DNA of 64,000 nt from positions 25,231-89,230 of the forward strand of contig CAINDA010000058.1 in the NCBI GenBank assembly GCA_903847205.1. Reading direction: 5' to 3'. The DNA comes from an uncultured Bacteroidota bacterium. Lineage in GTDB: Bacteria; Bacteroidota; Bacteroidia; 2-12-FULL-35-15. Below, piece after piece: positions 36,444 through 45,754 of this stretch. The notes beneath the pieces are model-generated. The model did not search any database. It was not told where the DNA came from and was given only the letters and a program-made list of their open reading frames with translations. Each line of letters starts with the position of its first letter. Within the stretch, counting starts at the first letter, position 1. The position numbers and the translations under genes were made by a program.

Positions 36444-38057
36444 ATGAATGAATTTGGAATTAAAGCCAAAAATGCAAGTGTTGCAAGTTTAGGTTTAGCA
36501 AATGTTTCTGCCGCTTATTGGAATTTAAATGCAGCAGAACTGGTAGAAGAAACTATTGTAAGAGGCGAAGGTGTTTTAACCGACACGGGAGCTATAGCGG
36601 TTGATACAGGGGAGTTTACGGGGCGTTCACCAAAAGATAAATTTATAGTACTCGACAATAAAACAAAAGATACTATCTGGTGGGGCGATGTTAATTTTAA
36701 ATTTGATCCTGCTAAATTTGATATTTTATACAACCGTGTCTGCGCTTATTTAGCCGGTAAAGAAGTATATGTACGTGATTCTTATGCATGTGCCGATGTA
36801 AAATACCGTTTGAATATCCGCGTGGTAACTGAGAATCCATGGTCTAATTTATTTGCAAATAACCTCTTCCTTCGTCCTACACGTGATGAGCTGATGAGTT
36901 TCAACCCTGAATGGACTATTGTCTGTGCACCGGGATTCAGGGCAACACCTGAAATTGACGGAACACGCCAGCACAATTTCACTATTCTGAACATGACCAA
37001 AAAGATTATTTTAATAGGCGGTTCAGGATATACAGGTGAAATCAAAAAAGGAATTTTCTCTTTATTAAATTATATTTTACCGCACGAAAAAGGCGTATTA
37101 TCAATGCACTGCTCTGCAAACATAGGTAAAGACGGCGACACAGCAATTTTCTTCGGCCTTTCCGGTACCGGCAAAACTACCCTTTCTGCCGATCCAAACC
37201 GCGGCTTAATCGGCGACGATGAACATGGCTGGAGCGAAAAAGGCGTGTTTAACATCGAAGGAGGCTGCTATGCTAAATGTGTTGATTTAACAAAAGAAAA
37301 AGAACCCCAGATTTTCGGCGCAGTAAAATTCGGCGCTTTGCTCGAAAACGTTGAGTTCTATGAAAACACATCTACTGTTGATTTCAGCAATATTTCTAAA
37401 ACCGAAAATACACGCGTAGGTTACCCGATTCACTTTATCGAAAATGCAGTAGAACCATCGGTTGGAAACATTCCTAAAAATATTTTCTTCCTTACATGCG
37501 ATGCCTATGGTGTATTGCCTCCTATTTCTAAATTAACAACAGAACAGGCAATGTATCATTTTATTTCTGGTTACACAGCCAAGGTTGCCGGCACCGAAGT
37601 TGGTGTTACAGAACCTCAATTGACTTTTTCTGCCTGCTTCGGAAAAGTGTTTTTACCGCTTCACCCTACCACTTATGCTGAATTGCTGGGTAAAAAATTA
37701 ACTGAAAATAAAGTAAATGTATGGCTGGTAAACACTGGCTGGAGCGGAGGAGCATTCGGCGTTGGAAGCCGTATGAAGCTGTCTTATACCCGTTCCATGA
37801 TTACTGCCGCCTTAACCGGAAAACTGGATAAAATAAAATACGAAACTCTTCCTATATTCGGCTTGCAGATTCCAAAAGAATGTCCTGAAGTACCTGCCGA
37901 TATTCTAAATCCGCGCAATACCTGGAAAGATAAAGAGGCGTATGATAATACAGCTAATAAACTTGCTGCATCATTTATTAAAAACTTTGAGCAGTATGCA
38001 AGTGCTGCTAATGCAGAAATTATGTCGGCAGCTCCAAAAACTGCTATTAATGCATAG
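36444..38057 (+). CDS. pckA: Phosphoenolpyruvate carboxykinase (ATP)
   Basis: Converts oxaloacetate and ATP to phosphoenolpyruvate, CO2 and ADP at the entry to gluconeogenesis; cytoplasmic. 537 residues, standard length. FTGRSPKDKFIV lies in the N-terminal domain, the kinase P-loop G238-LSGTGKT-T246 follows, then the metal and substrate motif DDEHGWSEKGVFNIEGGCYAK. The last ~20 residues are a variable tail. The 200-bp upstream gap is AT-rich with no confident promoter match. Confidence 0.98.
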   Translation: MNEFGIKAKNASVASLGLANVSAAYWNLNAAELVEETIVRGEGVLTDTGAIAVDTGEFTGRSPKDKFIVLDNKTKDTIWWGDVNFKFDPAKFDILYNRVCAYLAGKEVYVRDSYACADVKYRLNIRVVTENPWSNLFANNLFLRPTRDELMSFNPEWTIVCAPGFRATPEIDGTRQHNFTILNMTKKIILIGGSGYTGEIKKGIFSLLNYILPHEKGVLSMHCSANIGKDGDTAIFFGLSGTGKTTLSADPNRGLIGDDEHGWSEKGVFNIEGGCYAKCVDLTKEKEPQIFGAVKFGALLENVEFYENTSTVDFSNISKTENTRVGYPIHFIENAVEPSVGNIPKNIFFLTCDAYGVLPPISKLTTEQAMYHFISGYTAKVAGTEVGVTEPQLTFSACFGKVFLPLHPTTYAELLGKKLTENKVNVWLVNTGWSGGAFGVGSRMKLSYTRSMITAALTGKLDKIKYETLPIFGLQIPKECPEVPADILNPRNTWKDKEAYDNTANKLAASFIKNFEQYASAANAEIMSAAPKTAINA

Positions 38058-38062
38058 TTAAT

Positions 38063-38140
38063 TTTAAAATGTGCTGATTTGAAAATGTGCCGATTTGCTC
38101 TGAATAGCGGTCATACATTTACAAATCAGCACATTTTAAA
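38063..38140. repeat. Inverted repeat with perfect 19-bp arms after pckA
   Basis: Arms at 38063-38081 and 38122-38140 (core AAAATGTGCTGATTTG and its complement) enclose 40 nt that carry a second AAAATGTGCCGATTTG copy. It begins 6 bp after the pckA stop and may terminate its transcript. Related in wording to 15000-15123. Confidence 0.75.
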
Positions 38141-38264
38141 TTTTAGAATTGTTATTGATTTCCCTGAAACATATTTTCATCATAAAACCCCCTCCCCTGC
38201 TTAATAATTGTTTTCCAGAAAAAATGGAATTTATTTTTAAACGTTATACTTAAAGGGAATCATA

Positions 38265-39014
38265 ATGCACTTGTTTTACACACCTGATATTTTATTAACC
38301 TCTCAGCCTCTTCATGAAACATCAGGAGATAACACTTTTTCTTATACTTTAAATGAGGATGAAAGCAAACACTGTATCCGTGTTTTGCGGTTGACTGATG
38401 GTGATAAAATAATATTGATTGATGGCAGCGGCGGTTGGTACGAAGCCCGTATCACGGATAATAATGCCAAAAGATGCAAGGTAAATATCACAGAAACAAA
38501 AAAAGAGTTTGGAAAGAGAAGTATTCATCTGCATATAGCCGTCGCGCCCACAAAAAATATGGACCGGCTTGAATGGTTTATTGAAAAGGCAGTAGAAATA
38601 GGCATTGATGAAATTTCAATTCCTGCCTGTCACAACAGCGAACGTACTATTGTTAAATCAGAACGGTTAAACAAAGCAGCAATTGCAGCTATCAAACAAA
38701 GTATTAAAGCGTATTTACCTAAAATAAATGAGCTTACGGATTTTAAAAAGTTCATCGCTTCAGCAGCTGAATTTAAGGGGCAGAAATTTATTGCGCATTG
38801 TTATAAAAACGAAATAAAGCCACATTTAAAAACACTTTACAAAAAAGGAGAAGATGTATTAATTCTCATCGGCCCTGAAGGAGATTTTTCTGTTGATGAA
38901 GTAAAAATAGCTGTTAATAATGGTTTTAAGGAAATCAGTTTAGGAACAGGCCGCTTAAGAACAGAAACTGCCGCAGTATATGCCTGCACAGTAATTAATA
39001 TTTTAAATGAATAA
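38265..39014 (+). CDS. rsmE: 16S rRNA (uracil-1498-N3)-methyltransferase RsmE
   Basis: 249 residues, SPOUT-fold methyltransferase that methylates N3 of U1498 in 16S rRNA using SAM. N-terminal PUA-like part with the HCIRVLR motif, and the SPOUT knot at LILIGPEGDFSVDEV and LGTGRLRTETAA. Start ATG 38265; standard length. The small exported protein gene follows 46 bp later. Confidence 0.95.
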   Translation: MHLFYTPDILLTSQPLHETSGDNTFSYTLNEDESKHCIRVLRLTDGDKIILIDGSGGWYEARITDNNAKRCKVNITETKKEFGKRSIHLHIAVAPTKNMDRLEWFIEKAVEIGIDEISIPACHNSERTIVKSERLNKAAIAAIKQSIKAYLPKINELTDFKKFIASAAEFKGQKFIAHCYKNEIKPHLKTLYKKGEDVLILIGPEGDFSVDEVKIAVNNGFKEISLGTGRLRTETAAVYACTVINILNE

Positions 39015-39060
39015 CCGGTTAAGTAAAAAATAATCTATCATCAAATTTAATATTCATCAA

Positions 39061-39489
39061 ATGAAAAAAACAATTTTAGCTGCAGCAGTATTTACTTTAT
39101 TAGGTTCTACTATAATTTTTGGGCAGACAACTGATAATTCAAAGACAAAAGCGCAGGTAACCTTTTGCAATATAAAAAGCGAAGAGAGCGAGATTACCAT
39201 TAATTATAATGATTTAGGCATCTGCGATGAGCTGACAACTGTAGATAAAAATTTAAAAATAAAATCTTTTGTGATGAGTGCTCCCATACCTTCAAAGGAT
39301 GACAAAGGAAATGAATCACTTTTGTTCCAGGATCAAACAAATATCGGCGGGAAATTAAGTAAGGAAAACAGAGCATTCCTGAAAAGATTTATAGCCTTAA
39401 AAGTCAAAAAAATATTAATAGAAAATGTTATTGTTCTTGATGGGACAACCGAAAAAAAATTACCCGGGCTTATAATTAATTTAAAATAA
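39061..39489 (+). CDS. Uncharacterised small exported protein
   Basis: 142 residues with a clear signal peptide (MKKTILAAAVFTLLGSTIIFGQ). The mature part has two cysteines (FCNIKSEES, GICDELT) and a short beta-rich region ending in KKLPGLIINLK. No family recognised. It may be cotranscribed with rsmE and converges with ppx, 10 bp apart. Confidence 0.75.
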   Translation: MKKTILAAAVFTLLGSTIIFGQTTDNSKTKAQVTFCNIKSEESEITINYNDLGICDELTTVDKNLKIKSFVMSAPIPSKDDKGNESLLFQDQTNIGGKLSKENRAFLKRFIALKVKKILIENVIVLDGTTEKKLPGLIINLK

Positions 39490-39499
39490 AAACAAAGCC

Positions 39500-40399
39500 T
39501 TAAACTTTCACTGCAGTATTCTTCTCCTTGTATTTTTCGTAAAGCTGATGCACAATACCGTCAGACAGGCCGATTTGAGGAATAATTATTTTTTCGATAT
39601 TGGCATTTTTTAAAACGCTCAGCAGAATTTTTGAGGCTGTAATAATTACATCGGCGCGGTCAGGGTTAAGCCCTAGTACTTTTACGCGCTCTTCATACGT
39701 ATAAGATTCCAGAAATTCGTACAGGTTTTTAATTTTAGCGGTTGAAAGAGGCTTGTTAGGTTTTCTGCCTGACATTCTCCATAATTTATTAATATTTCCG
39801 CCTGAACCTATTGCTATTAAAGGTTTATACCCTTTTGTAATTTCACGAATCCAGTTTTTAAAATAGCTCCAGTATTCTTTATCAATCTGGTTGTGAAGCA
39901 TCCGTATTGTGCCGATATTAAACGACTGCGATACTACCGCTTTGTTTTTTGAGAACAATGTAATTTCAGTGCTTCCTCCGCCGATATCAATATATAGATA
40001 GGCGCTGCTTTTATCCAGATGCTCCTCAATATGATTCGCGTAAATTATATCTGCCTCGGTTTTTCCGTCAATAATTTCAATTTTTATTCCTGCTTCCTGC
40101 CGTACACGGTCAATTATGTCCCACCGATTTTCAGCATCCCTCATTGCAGATGTGGCGCAGGCACGGTAATCAATGGCATCGTAAACATCAATCAAGTGTT
40201 TAAATGCTTTCATTGCAGTTATTAATTTGTCAGTCTTTTTTGGAGAAATTTTCCCATTCAAAAAAGAATCTTCGCCTAAGCGTATGGGCACTCGAATTAA
40301 CTCTGCTTTTTTAAAAGTGATAATGCCGTTGTCATCATACACATTGCTGAATAATAGCCGCACTGCGTTGGAACCTATATCAATTGCTGCAAATTTCAA
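39500..40399 (-). CDS. ppx: Exopolyphosphatase / guanosine pentaphosphatase family protein
   Basis: 299 residues, the N-terminal ASKHA-fold module of Ppx/GppA, without the C-terminal HD extension of long enterobacterial forms. Motifs: FAAIDIGSNAVRLLF (phosphate 1), YIDIGGGSTEI (phosphate 2) and AIGSGGNINKLWRM. Expected to release phosphate from polyphosphate or hydrolyse pppGpp. It lies downstream of ppk on the same strand, which favours polyphosphate. The 156-bp gap between them holds an inverted repeat, so readthrough is uncertain. Confidence 0.92.
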   Translation of the reverse strand: MKFAAIDIGSNAVRLLFSNVYDDNGIITFKKAELIRVPIRLGEDSFLNGKISPKKTDKLITAMKAFKHLIDVYDAIDYRACATSAMRDAENRWDIIDRVRQEAGIKIEIIDGKTEADIIYANHIEEHLDKSSAYLYIDIGGGSTEITLFSKNKAVVSQSFNIGTIRMLHNQIDKEYWSYFKNWIREITKGYKPLIAIGSGGNINKLWRMSGRKPNKPLSTAKIKNLYEFLESYTYEERVKVLGLNPDRADVIITASKILLSVLKNANIEKIIIPQIGLSDGIVHQLYEKYKEKNTAVKV

Positions 40400-40419
40400 A
40401 TTTATATTTTTATAGAATT

Positions 40420-40570
40420 AAGTATTATGTACAAAGTATTATGAATGTTAAAATTGTAAAGCCATTTATTATTCAAGTATTTTACGTTTTAATAGTAAAT
40501 AAATTGTACTTAGTGTTTAGTTATTACTTAATACATAGTACATAATACTTCGTACTTAATACTTAGTACT
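40420..40570. repeat. Long inverted repeat in the ppk-ppx gap reaching into ppk
   Basis: Perfect 13-bp arms AAGTATTATGTAC (40420-40432) and GTACATAATACTT (40538-40550), each followed or preceded by further AGTATT/ACTTAAT words. The right arm's run of TACTTAATAC words continues past 40556 and so encodes the last residues of Ppk. Confidence 0.75.
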
Positions 40571-42649
40571 TTTCTTTTTAATACTTAATAATTTATAAAT
40601 CGCTTCCTGTGCCCTTACCTTTGTTTTGTTAACAGTTATCCTGTATTCATTATCCTGAGCACTTCCTAAAATTCTTGCTTTGGTATTATCTGCCCAAAGT
40701 GTATCAATAATTTTACGTAATTGTTCTTTTATGACGATGTCGTAAATTGGAACTGCTGCTTCTGAGCGGAAATCAAGATTGCGTGCCATCCAATCTGCCG
40801 AAGATAGAAAGTATTTTTCATCTCCGCCATTGCAAAATATGAACACACGGCTATGTTCTAAAAATCTGTCAACTATGCTTATTGCTTCAATATTTTCGCT
40901 CAGGCCTTTAACACCTGCTACTAAAGAGCAGGTACCGCGTACTATCAATTTTATTTTTACGCCGTATTCGCTCGCTTCATATAATTTTCTGATCATGCCT
41001 GAATCAACCAAATTATTCAGCTTTAAAATAATATGTGCCGGCTTATTGTTTTTCGCATTTCTGATTTCCTTATCAATAAGCTGTATTAAACGAATACGCA
41101 TAAAAAAAGGTGATACAAGCAGATGTTTATAAACTCCGGTTTTTAAATTATCTAAGTAAAAATTAAACATTTTGGCAACTTCTTCTGTGATTCTTGTATC
41201 TGCAGTAAGCAAGCTGTGATCGGTATAAACACGGGCTGTGTCGCCGTTAAAGTTACCTGTCCCTAAATGCGCATAATTAACAATTTTATTCGCTTCTTTG
41301 CGTGCAATCAAAAACATTTTAGAATGTACTTTTAACCCCGGTACGCCGTAAATTATCTTTGCCCCTTCTTCCTGCAGTTTATTTGACCAGTAAATATTGG
41401 CCTCTTCATCAAACCTTGCCTGCAGCTCAACAACGGCAGTAACCTGCTTGCCGTTTTTAAGAGCATTAATCAAAGCTTTTACAACATTCGAATTTTTCGC
41501 AACACGGTATAAAGTTATTTTTATGCTTTGTACTTTGGGATCAATAGAGGCTTCCCGAAGCAAATCAATGATATGATCAAATGACTGGTAGGGGTATGTC
41601 AGCAGCACATCTTTCTTTTTCAGGACTTTAAAAAAATTAGCCTGCTCTTTCGATCTCGTCTCTCCGGTTGGCAAATCAGGATGTTTGAGCGGAATGATTT
41701 TTTTGTAGCTCAAATCAGGGCTTCCTACATTCGGGAAGGAAATAAAATCTTTAAAATTATGGTAACGCCCGCCGGGAATGGGATTGTCCTCTTTACGAAG
41801 TTTTATTTTCTTCATTATAAAAGCAAGCATATCAGGCGCTATTTCACTGTCATATACGAGCCTTACAGGTTCCCCCTTTTTTCTGTCTTTTAATCCTTTC
41901 GAAATTTTCTCAACAAAACTTTTTGATAAATCATTATCAATATCTATTTCCGCATCCCTTGTGAGTTTTATGTTATAAGCTTCAATATAATCATGCAAAA
42001 AATTACTGAATACGTCTTCCAAACAGTAGCGGATAACATCATCAAGGAGAATAATGAAATTTTTATTTTTTTCTTTCGGCAGTACAACAAATCGGGAAAT
42101 ATTATCGGAAGGCACTTCTATAACGGCATATTTATTTTTTTTCGGAAGATCATTCCGCCCGAGTTTTACAAGAAGATAACCTGATTTGTCCTTTAAATAA
42201 GGAAAAGGCGAAGTATTATCAACCATGATGGGAAAAAGCGATGAAACAATTTTTTCGCGGAAATATTTTTTTACAAAGCGTCCTTGTTCGCGCGTTAATT
42301 GCTTTTCGTTAATAATAAATATATTATTATGGCCGAGTTCTTTAATGATATTTTGGTAAACAGCTTCAAATTTTATCTGCTGCTCTATAACAATTTTTTG
42401 AATTTTAATAAGTAAGCTTGCCGGATTTTCTCCGGATAAGCCTTCAATTTTTCTGTGATGCTTGACGATGCGTTTTAAAGTAGCCACCCGAACCCTGAAA
42501 AATTCATCACGGTTATTAGAAAAAATGCCGAGAAATTTCAAACGCTCAATCAAAGGAACGGTTTCATCATCGGCCTCCTGCAGCACGCGTTCATTGAACG
42601 ACAGCCAGCTCAACTCACGATTAATTAATACAATATTCTTCCTTGCCAT
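40556..42649 (-). CDS. ppk: Polyphosphate kinase 1
   Basis: 697 residues, normal for PPK1. Makes polyphosphate reversibly from ATP. N-terminal helical domain (INRELSWLSFNERVLQEA), then two PLD-like catalytic domains. The phosphorylated histidine lies in GLKVHSKMFLIAR, with AHLGTGNFNGDTARVYTD after it and FIFCNGGDEKYFLSSADWMARNLDFR later. The C-terminal ~40 residues are Lys-rich, and the final STKY is written by the neighbouring repeat. The short basic protein gene lies 98 bp upstream on the same strand. Confidence 0.97.
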   Translation of the reverse strand: MARKNIVLINRELSWLSFNERVLQEADDETVPLIERLKFLGIFSNNRDEFFRVRVATLKRIVKHHRKIEGLSGENPASLLIKIQKIVIEQQIKFEAVYQNIIKELGHNNIFIINEKQLTREQGRFVKKYFREKIVSSLFPIMVDNTSPFPYLKDKSGYLLVKLGRNDLPKKNKYAVIEVPSDNISRFVVLPKEKNKNFIILLDDVIRYCLEDVFSNFLHDYIEAYNIKLTRDAEIDIDNDLSKSFVEKISKGLKDRKKGEPVRLVYDSEIAPDMLAFIMKKIKLRKEDNPIPGGRYHNFKDFISFPNVGSPDLSYKKIIPLKHPDLPTGETRSKEQANFFKVLKKKDVLLTYPYQSFDHIIDLLREASIDPKVQSIKITLYRVAKNSNVVKALINALKNGKQVTAVVELQARFDEEANIYWSNKLQEEGAKIIYGVPGLKVHSKMFLIARKEANKIVNYAHLGTGNFNGDTARVYTDHSLLTADTRITEEVAKMFNFYLDNLKTGVYKHLLVSPFFMRIRLIQLIDKEIRNAKNNKPAHIILKLNNLVDSGMIRKLYEASEYGVKIKLIVRGTCSLVAGVKGLSENIEAISIVDRFLEHSRVFIFCNGGDEKYFLSSADWMARNLDFRSEAAVPIYDIVIKEQLRKIIDTLWADNTKARILGSAQDNEYRITVNKTKVRAQEAIYKLLSIKKKSTKY

Positions 42650-42747
42650 TTTTTTAAAAAATCATTTTAATTTCACTCTTTATATTTTTAGAGTTTCAGG
42701 TTTATGCTTGTAAATAAAATGAAACTTTAAATATTAAAAAGTGAAAA

Positions 42748-43059
42748 TCACTTAGCTTTTATCCTGCCGCTGCTTTTTTTAACCGGTGCGGTAACCGATT
42801 TTTTAACCGGGGCAGCTGATTTTGCTGACGCCTTTTTAATAGATACTATTTCCTTTTCGGTTATTTTTGGAGGTGATTGAACCTTTGTTTTAACAATAGG
42901 ATTTACAGTTTTGAAAAATTTTTTGGAAACAATTTTTGAAGCCTTGTGAGCAGCCTTCCTTGTTTTTTTTGCCGCTTCAGTATTGCGTTTATTTAAAACT
43001 TCTTCAATTGCCTTTTCCAGAATAAGTTCAAGTTCCTTGCGTAATGCTCTTTTGTTCAT
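42748..43059 (-). CDS. Short Lys/Ala-rich basic protein, histone H1-like composition
   Basis: 103 residues. An amphipathic N-terminal helix (MNKRALRKELELILEKAIEEVL) is followed by a Lys/Ala/Pro/Ser-rich tail (AAPVKKSVTAPVKKSSGRIKAK), like bacterial histone H1-type DNA-binding proteins. DNA or RNA binding, or association with polyphosphate, is only inferred from charge. Low complexity makes homology weak evidence. Upstream of ppk on the same strand. Confidence 0.65.
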   Translation of the reverse strand: MNKRALRKELELILEKAIEEVLNKRNTEAAKKTRKAAHKASKIVSKKFFKTVNPIVKTKVQSPPKITEKEIVSIKKASAKSAAPVKKSVTAPVKKSSGRIKAK

Positions 43060-43162
43060 TTTGTTTAAATTATTTATTTAATAAATACCCTGCAAAAATA
43101 GCTGTTAAATTCACAAAAAAGCAGCCGGCTTCCTATTCAAAAAAAACTTAATCTTAACTTAA

Positions 43163-43672
43163 CTATCGGATTCCATTATGGTTTTTCGGTAAATCGTAAA
43201 AGAACAATTCTCCTTTTTGCCCGCTGAAATTTTTCCAGTCATTGCAGTCGGCCTGAGGACGGATGCCTGTAACACAGCATGTAGGCATGCTTTCCATGAC
43301 AGGAGCCGTTAAAAAGTTTGCCAAATCACTGATTACAGGGTTGTGGGCAAACAGCATAATAGTGTTAAAACGATTATCAAACTGAGTAACAATCTCAACA
43401 TACTGTTTTAATGTTGTTTGATATAAATTATGATTAATTAAAATGTCGGAATAGCTTAAGTTAAGGTTTCTGCAAAAAACAAGAGCAGTAGAAACCGCTC
43501 TGACTGCCGGACTTGAGATAATTAAATCAGGGTGTATTTTTTTTTCTTTCATCAGGCTGCTCATTAGGTGAGCATCTCTGTAACCTCTATTATTTAAGGG
43601 ACGGTCAATGTCAGAAATATTTTCATTGCCCCAATCAGATTTAGCATGCCTTACAAGATAAAGTATTTTCAT
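43163..43672 (-). CDS. SixA-type phosphohistidine phosphatase family protein
   Basis: 169 residues, histidine phosphatase superfamily. The RH motif is LVRHAKSD (Arg8, His9), followed by SPAVRAVSTA and a second catalytic histidine in MLFAHNPVISDL. SixA removes phosphate from phosphohistidine in signalling proteins; the substrate here is unknown. Cytoplasmic. 43 bp downstream of rpe on the same strand, so likely cotranscribed. Confidence 0.88.
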   Translation of the reverse strand: MKILYLVRHAKSDWGNENISDIDRPLNNRGYRDAHLMSSLMKEKKIHPDLIISSPAVRAVSTALVFCRNLNLSYSDILINHNLYQTTLKQYVEIVTQFDNRFNTIMLFAHNPVISDLANFLTAPVMESMPTCCVTGIRPQADCNDWKNFSGQKGELFFYDLPKNHNGIR

Positions 43673-43715
43673 TTTAATGCATTTAAATTCTTCAAAGACG
43701 GAGAGAATGGAATTA

Positions 43716-44366
43716 TTAAATCTTTTTTAAATCTGCAATTGTCTGACTTGGATTGTTTGATGAGAATACTGTATTCCCAGCTACCAAAGCGTTTGCACCG
43801 GTGTCTATTAATTTTTTATAATTTTTCATATCAACGCCCCCGTCAATTTCAATCAGGGCTTTTGATTTCGAAGATTTTATAATTTCAGCAAGGGCTGTGA
43901 TTTTCTGATAGGTTCTTTCAATAAATTTCTGCCCTCCGAAACCAGGATTTACACTCATTATTAAAACTAAATCTAAATCCTCAATAATTTCAGATAACAA
44001 ACCGGCAGGAGTATGAGGATTAATGGCCACGCCTGCTTTCATACCAATCCCCTTTATTGCCTGCACGGTGCGGTGTAAATGAGGGCAGGCTTCTAAATGT
44101 ACTGTTAAAATATCGGCACCGGCATCTTTAAAATTTTGTAAATAACGATCAGGATCAACAATCATCAAGTGAACATCAAGCGGCTTTTTTGCATGTTTTT
44201 TAATTGCTTTAATTACCGGGAACCCAAAAGAAATATTCGGTACAAACATACCATCCATTATATCCACATGAAACCAATCGGCCTGACTTTCATTAATCAT
44301 TTCTATATCACGCTGTAAATTGGCAAAATCGGCAGAAAGTATTGACGGGGCAATTAGATGGCTCAT
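43716..44366 (-). CDS. rpe: Ribulose-phosphate 3-epimerase
   Basis: 216-residue TIM-barrel enzyme interconverting ribulose 5-phosphate and xylulose 5-phosphate. Motifs: APSILSADFANL, WFHVDIMDGMFVPNISFG, LDVHLMI, VNPGFGGQKF and EIDGGV, with metal-binding His and Asp residues in place. Separated from rpoD by a terminator. Confidence 0.97.
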   Translation of the reverse strand: MSHLIAPSILSADFANLQRDIEMINESQADWFHVDIMDGMFVPNISFGFPVIKAIKKHAKKPLDVHLMIVDPDRYLQNFKDAGADILTVHLEACPHLHRTVQAIKGIGMKAGVAINPHTPAGLLSEIIEDLDLVLIMSVNPGFGGQKFIERTYQKITALAEIIKSSKSKALIEIDGGVDMKNYKKLIDTGANALVAGNTVFSSNNPSQTIADLKKI

Positions 44367-44415
44367 TTTGATTTTTTAGGATTCTGTAAAAGATTTATAA
44401 TCGGCGTTAAAAGTA

Positions 44416-44453
44416 CAAAAAAAGAGCGTGAAAAGATTTATCTTTTCACGCTC
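44416..44453 (-). terminator. Terminator of rpoD
   Basis: Stem GAGCGTGAAAAGA/TCTTTTCACGCTC with a TTTA loop; on the minus strand it is followed by eight T. It lies 49 bp after the rpoD stop. Confidence 0.9.
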
Positions 44454-44501
44454 AAAATCATCATCAGCAAAGTATAAAAATAGTACAATAGTAAGCGATA
44501 A

Positions 44502-45371
44502 TTAACCTAAATATGTTTTTAATATTTTACTTCGTGAAGTCTGCTTTAACCTGCGGATCGCTTTTTCCTTTATCTGCCTTACGCGCTCGCGTGTAAGGGA
44601 AATCTTCTCACCTATTTCTTCTAATGTCATTGCATGTTCTCCGTTTAAGCCGAAGTAGAATCGCACTACATCAGCCTCGCGCGTTGTAAGTGTGTGAAGG
44701 GCACGTTCAATTTCTCTTCGTAAAGATTCATGAAGCAAACCGAATTCAGGGCTTGGGCTGTCATCCGATTCCATTACATCATACATGCTTCCTGTATTTT
44801 CATCGCCAGTTGTTAAAGGAGCATCCATTGAAACATGCCGTCCGGTAATTTTCATTGATTCTTTTACTTCCAATTCAGAAATTTCAAGCATTTTGGCAAT
44901 CTCTTCGGAGCTGGGCTCACGCTCAAACTCCTGCTCCAGCTTGGAAAAAGTTTTATTTATTTTATTAATGGAACCTATTTTGTTCAGCGGCAGCCTCACT
45001 ATACGCGACTGTTCAGCTAAAGCCTGCAGGATCGACTGACGGATCCACCACACAGCATAAGATATAAATTTAAAACCTCGTGTTTCATCAAAACGCTGTC
45101 CTGCTTTGATCAACCCCAAATTGCCTTCATTAATTAAATCGGGCAGACTCAGCCCCTGATTTTGATATTGTTTTGAAACAGAAACCACAAAACGCAGATT
45201 TGCTTTTGTAAGTTTTTCGAGCGCAGCTTGATCTCCTGCACGGATTTTTCGCGCCAGTTCGACTTCTTCATCAGCTGTGATTAAATCTACTTTCCCAATT
45301 TCTTGCAGGTATTTATCGAGTGATGCTGTTTCACGGTTTGTAACCTGCTTGGTTATTTTTAGCTGCCTCAT
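44502..45371 (-). CDS. rpoD: Primary sigma factor RpoD/SigA, short Bacteroidota form
   Basis: 289 residues; directs RNA polymerase to housekeeping promoters. It starts at region 1.2 ([27 protein letters not shown]) without the long N-terminal region 1.1 of proteobacterial sigma-70, as is usual in this phylum. Region 2 follows ([17 protein letters not shown]...[16 protein letters not shown]), then region 3, and the region 4 helix-turn-helix ([29 protein letters not shown]). The promoter elements noted in this window fit the class recognised by this sigma. Confidence 0.97.
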   Translation of the reverse strand: MRQLKITKQVTNRETASLDKYLQEIGKVDLITADEEVELARKIRAGDQAALEKLTKANLRFVVSVSKQYQNQGLSLPDLINEGNLGLIKAGQRFDETRGFKFISYAVWWIRQSILQALAEQSRIVRLPLNKIGSINKINKTFSKLEQEFEREPSSEEIAKMLEISELEVKESMKITGRHVSMDAPLTTGDENTGSMYDVMESDDSPSPEFGLLHESLRREIERALHTLTTREADVVRFYFGLNGEHAMTLEEIGEKISLTRERVRQIKEKAIRRLKQTSRSKILKTYLG

Positions 45372-45423
45372 AAAAGATTTTTTAAATTCCGGTTTTCCTT
45401 ACGGTTTGGTTTCTTAAATGTTT

Positions 45424-45431
45424 CAAATATA
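45424..45431 (-). promoter_or_regulatory. -7 element of the rpoD promoter
   Basis: CAAATATA on the plus strand reads TATATTTG on the minus strand, an exact TAnnTTTG match 52 bp before the rpoD start. No clear TTG at the -33 position. In the rest of the 383-bp gap only the pyrR promoter was recognised. Confidence 0.5.
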
Positions 45432-45714
45432 TTCTTTTTTTTACGATAAAACATATTTTTTTGCCGATGGATTCTACTACAGCTCCAATCAGTTTTTTAA
45501 TTGATATTTGAAAGAAGAGCAATTAGAGGCGATTTTATAGATGCAGATCTCCATAAATCCCATTAAAATGTGAGGACTTGTTTTTTAACAATGGAAAACC
45601 TTTGTATTTCTAATGAAAACAAAAAATTTTAATGAACATGCAATCTGCTTTTTACTGTTTAATGCATCCTCTAAGAAGCAGATGAAGTATTTGCTCAACA
45701 AAAAACCTTGCAGC

Positions 45715-45744
45715 TTGTATAAAAGTAAATTTAATTTATCTTTG
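45715..45744 (+). promoter_or_regulatory. Full Bacteroidota promoter for pyrR
   Basis: TTG at 45715-45717 and TATCTTTG at 45737-45744, with a 19-bp spacer, which is the consensus arrangement. The ATG at 45755 is only 10 nt further, so the leader is very short and leaves no room for a classical PyrR attenuator before pyrR. Confidence 0.7.
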
Positions 45745-45754
45745 TTCTCTGAAT

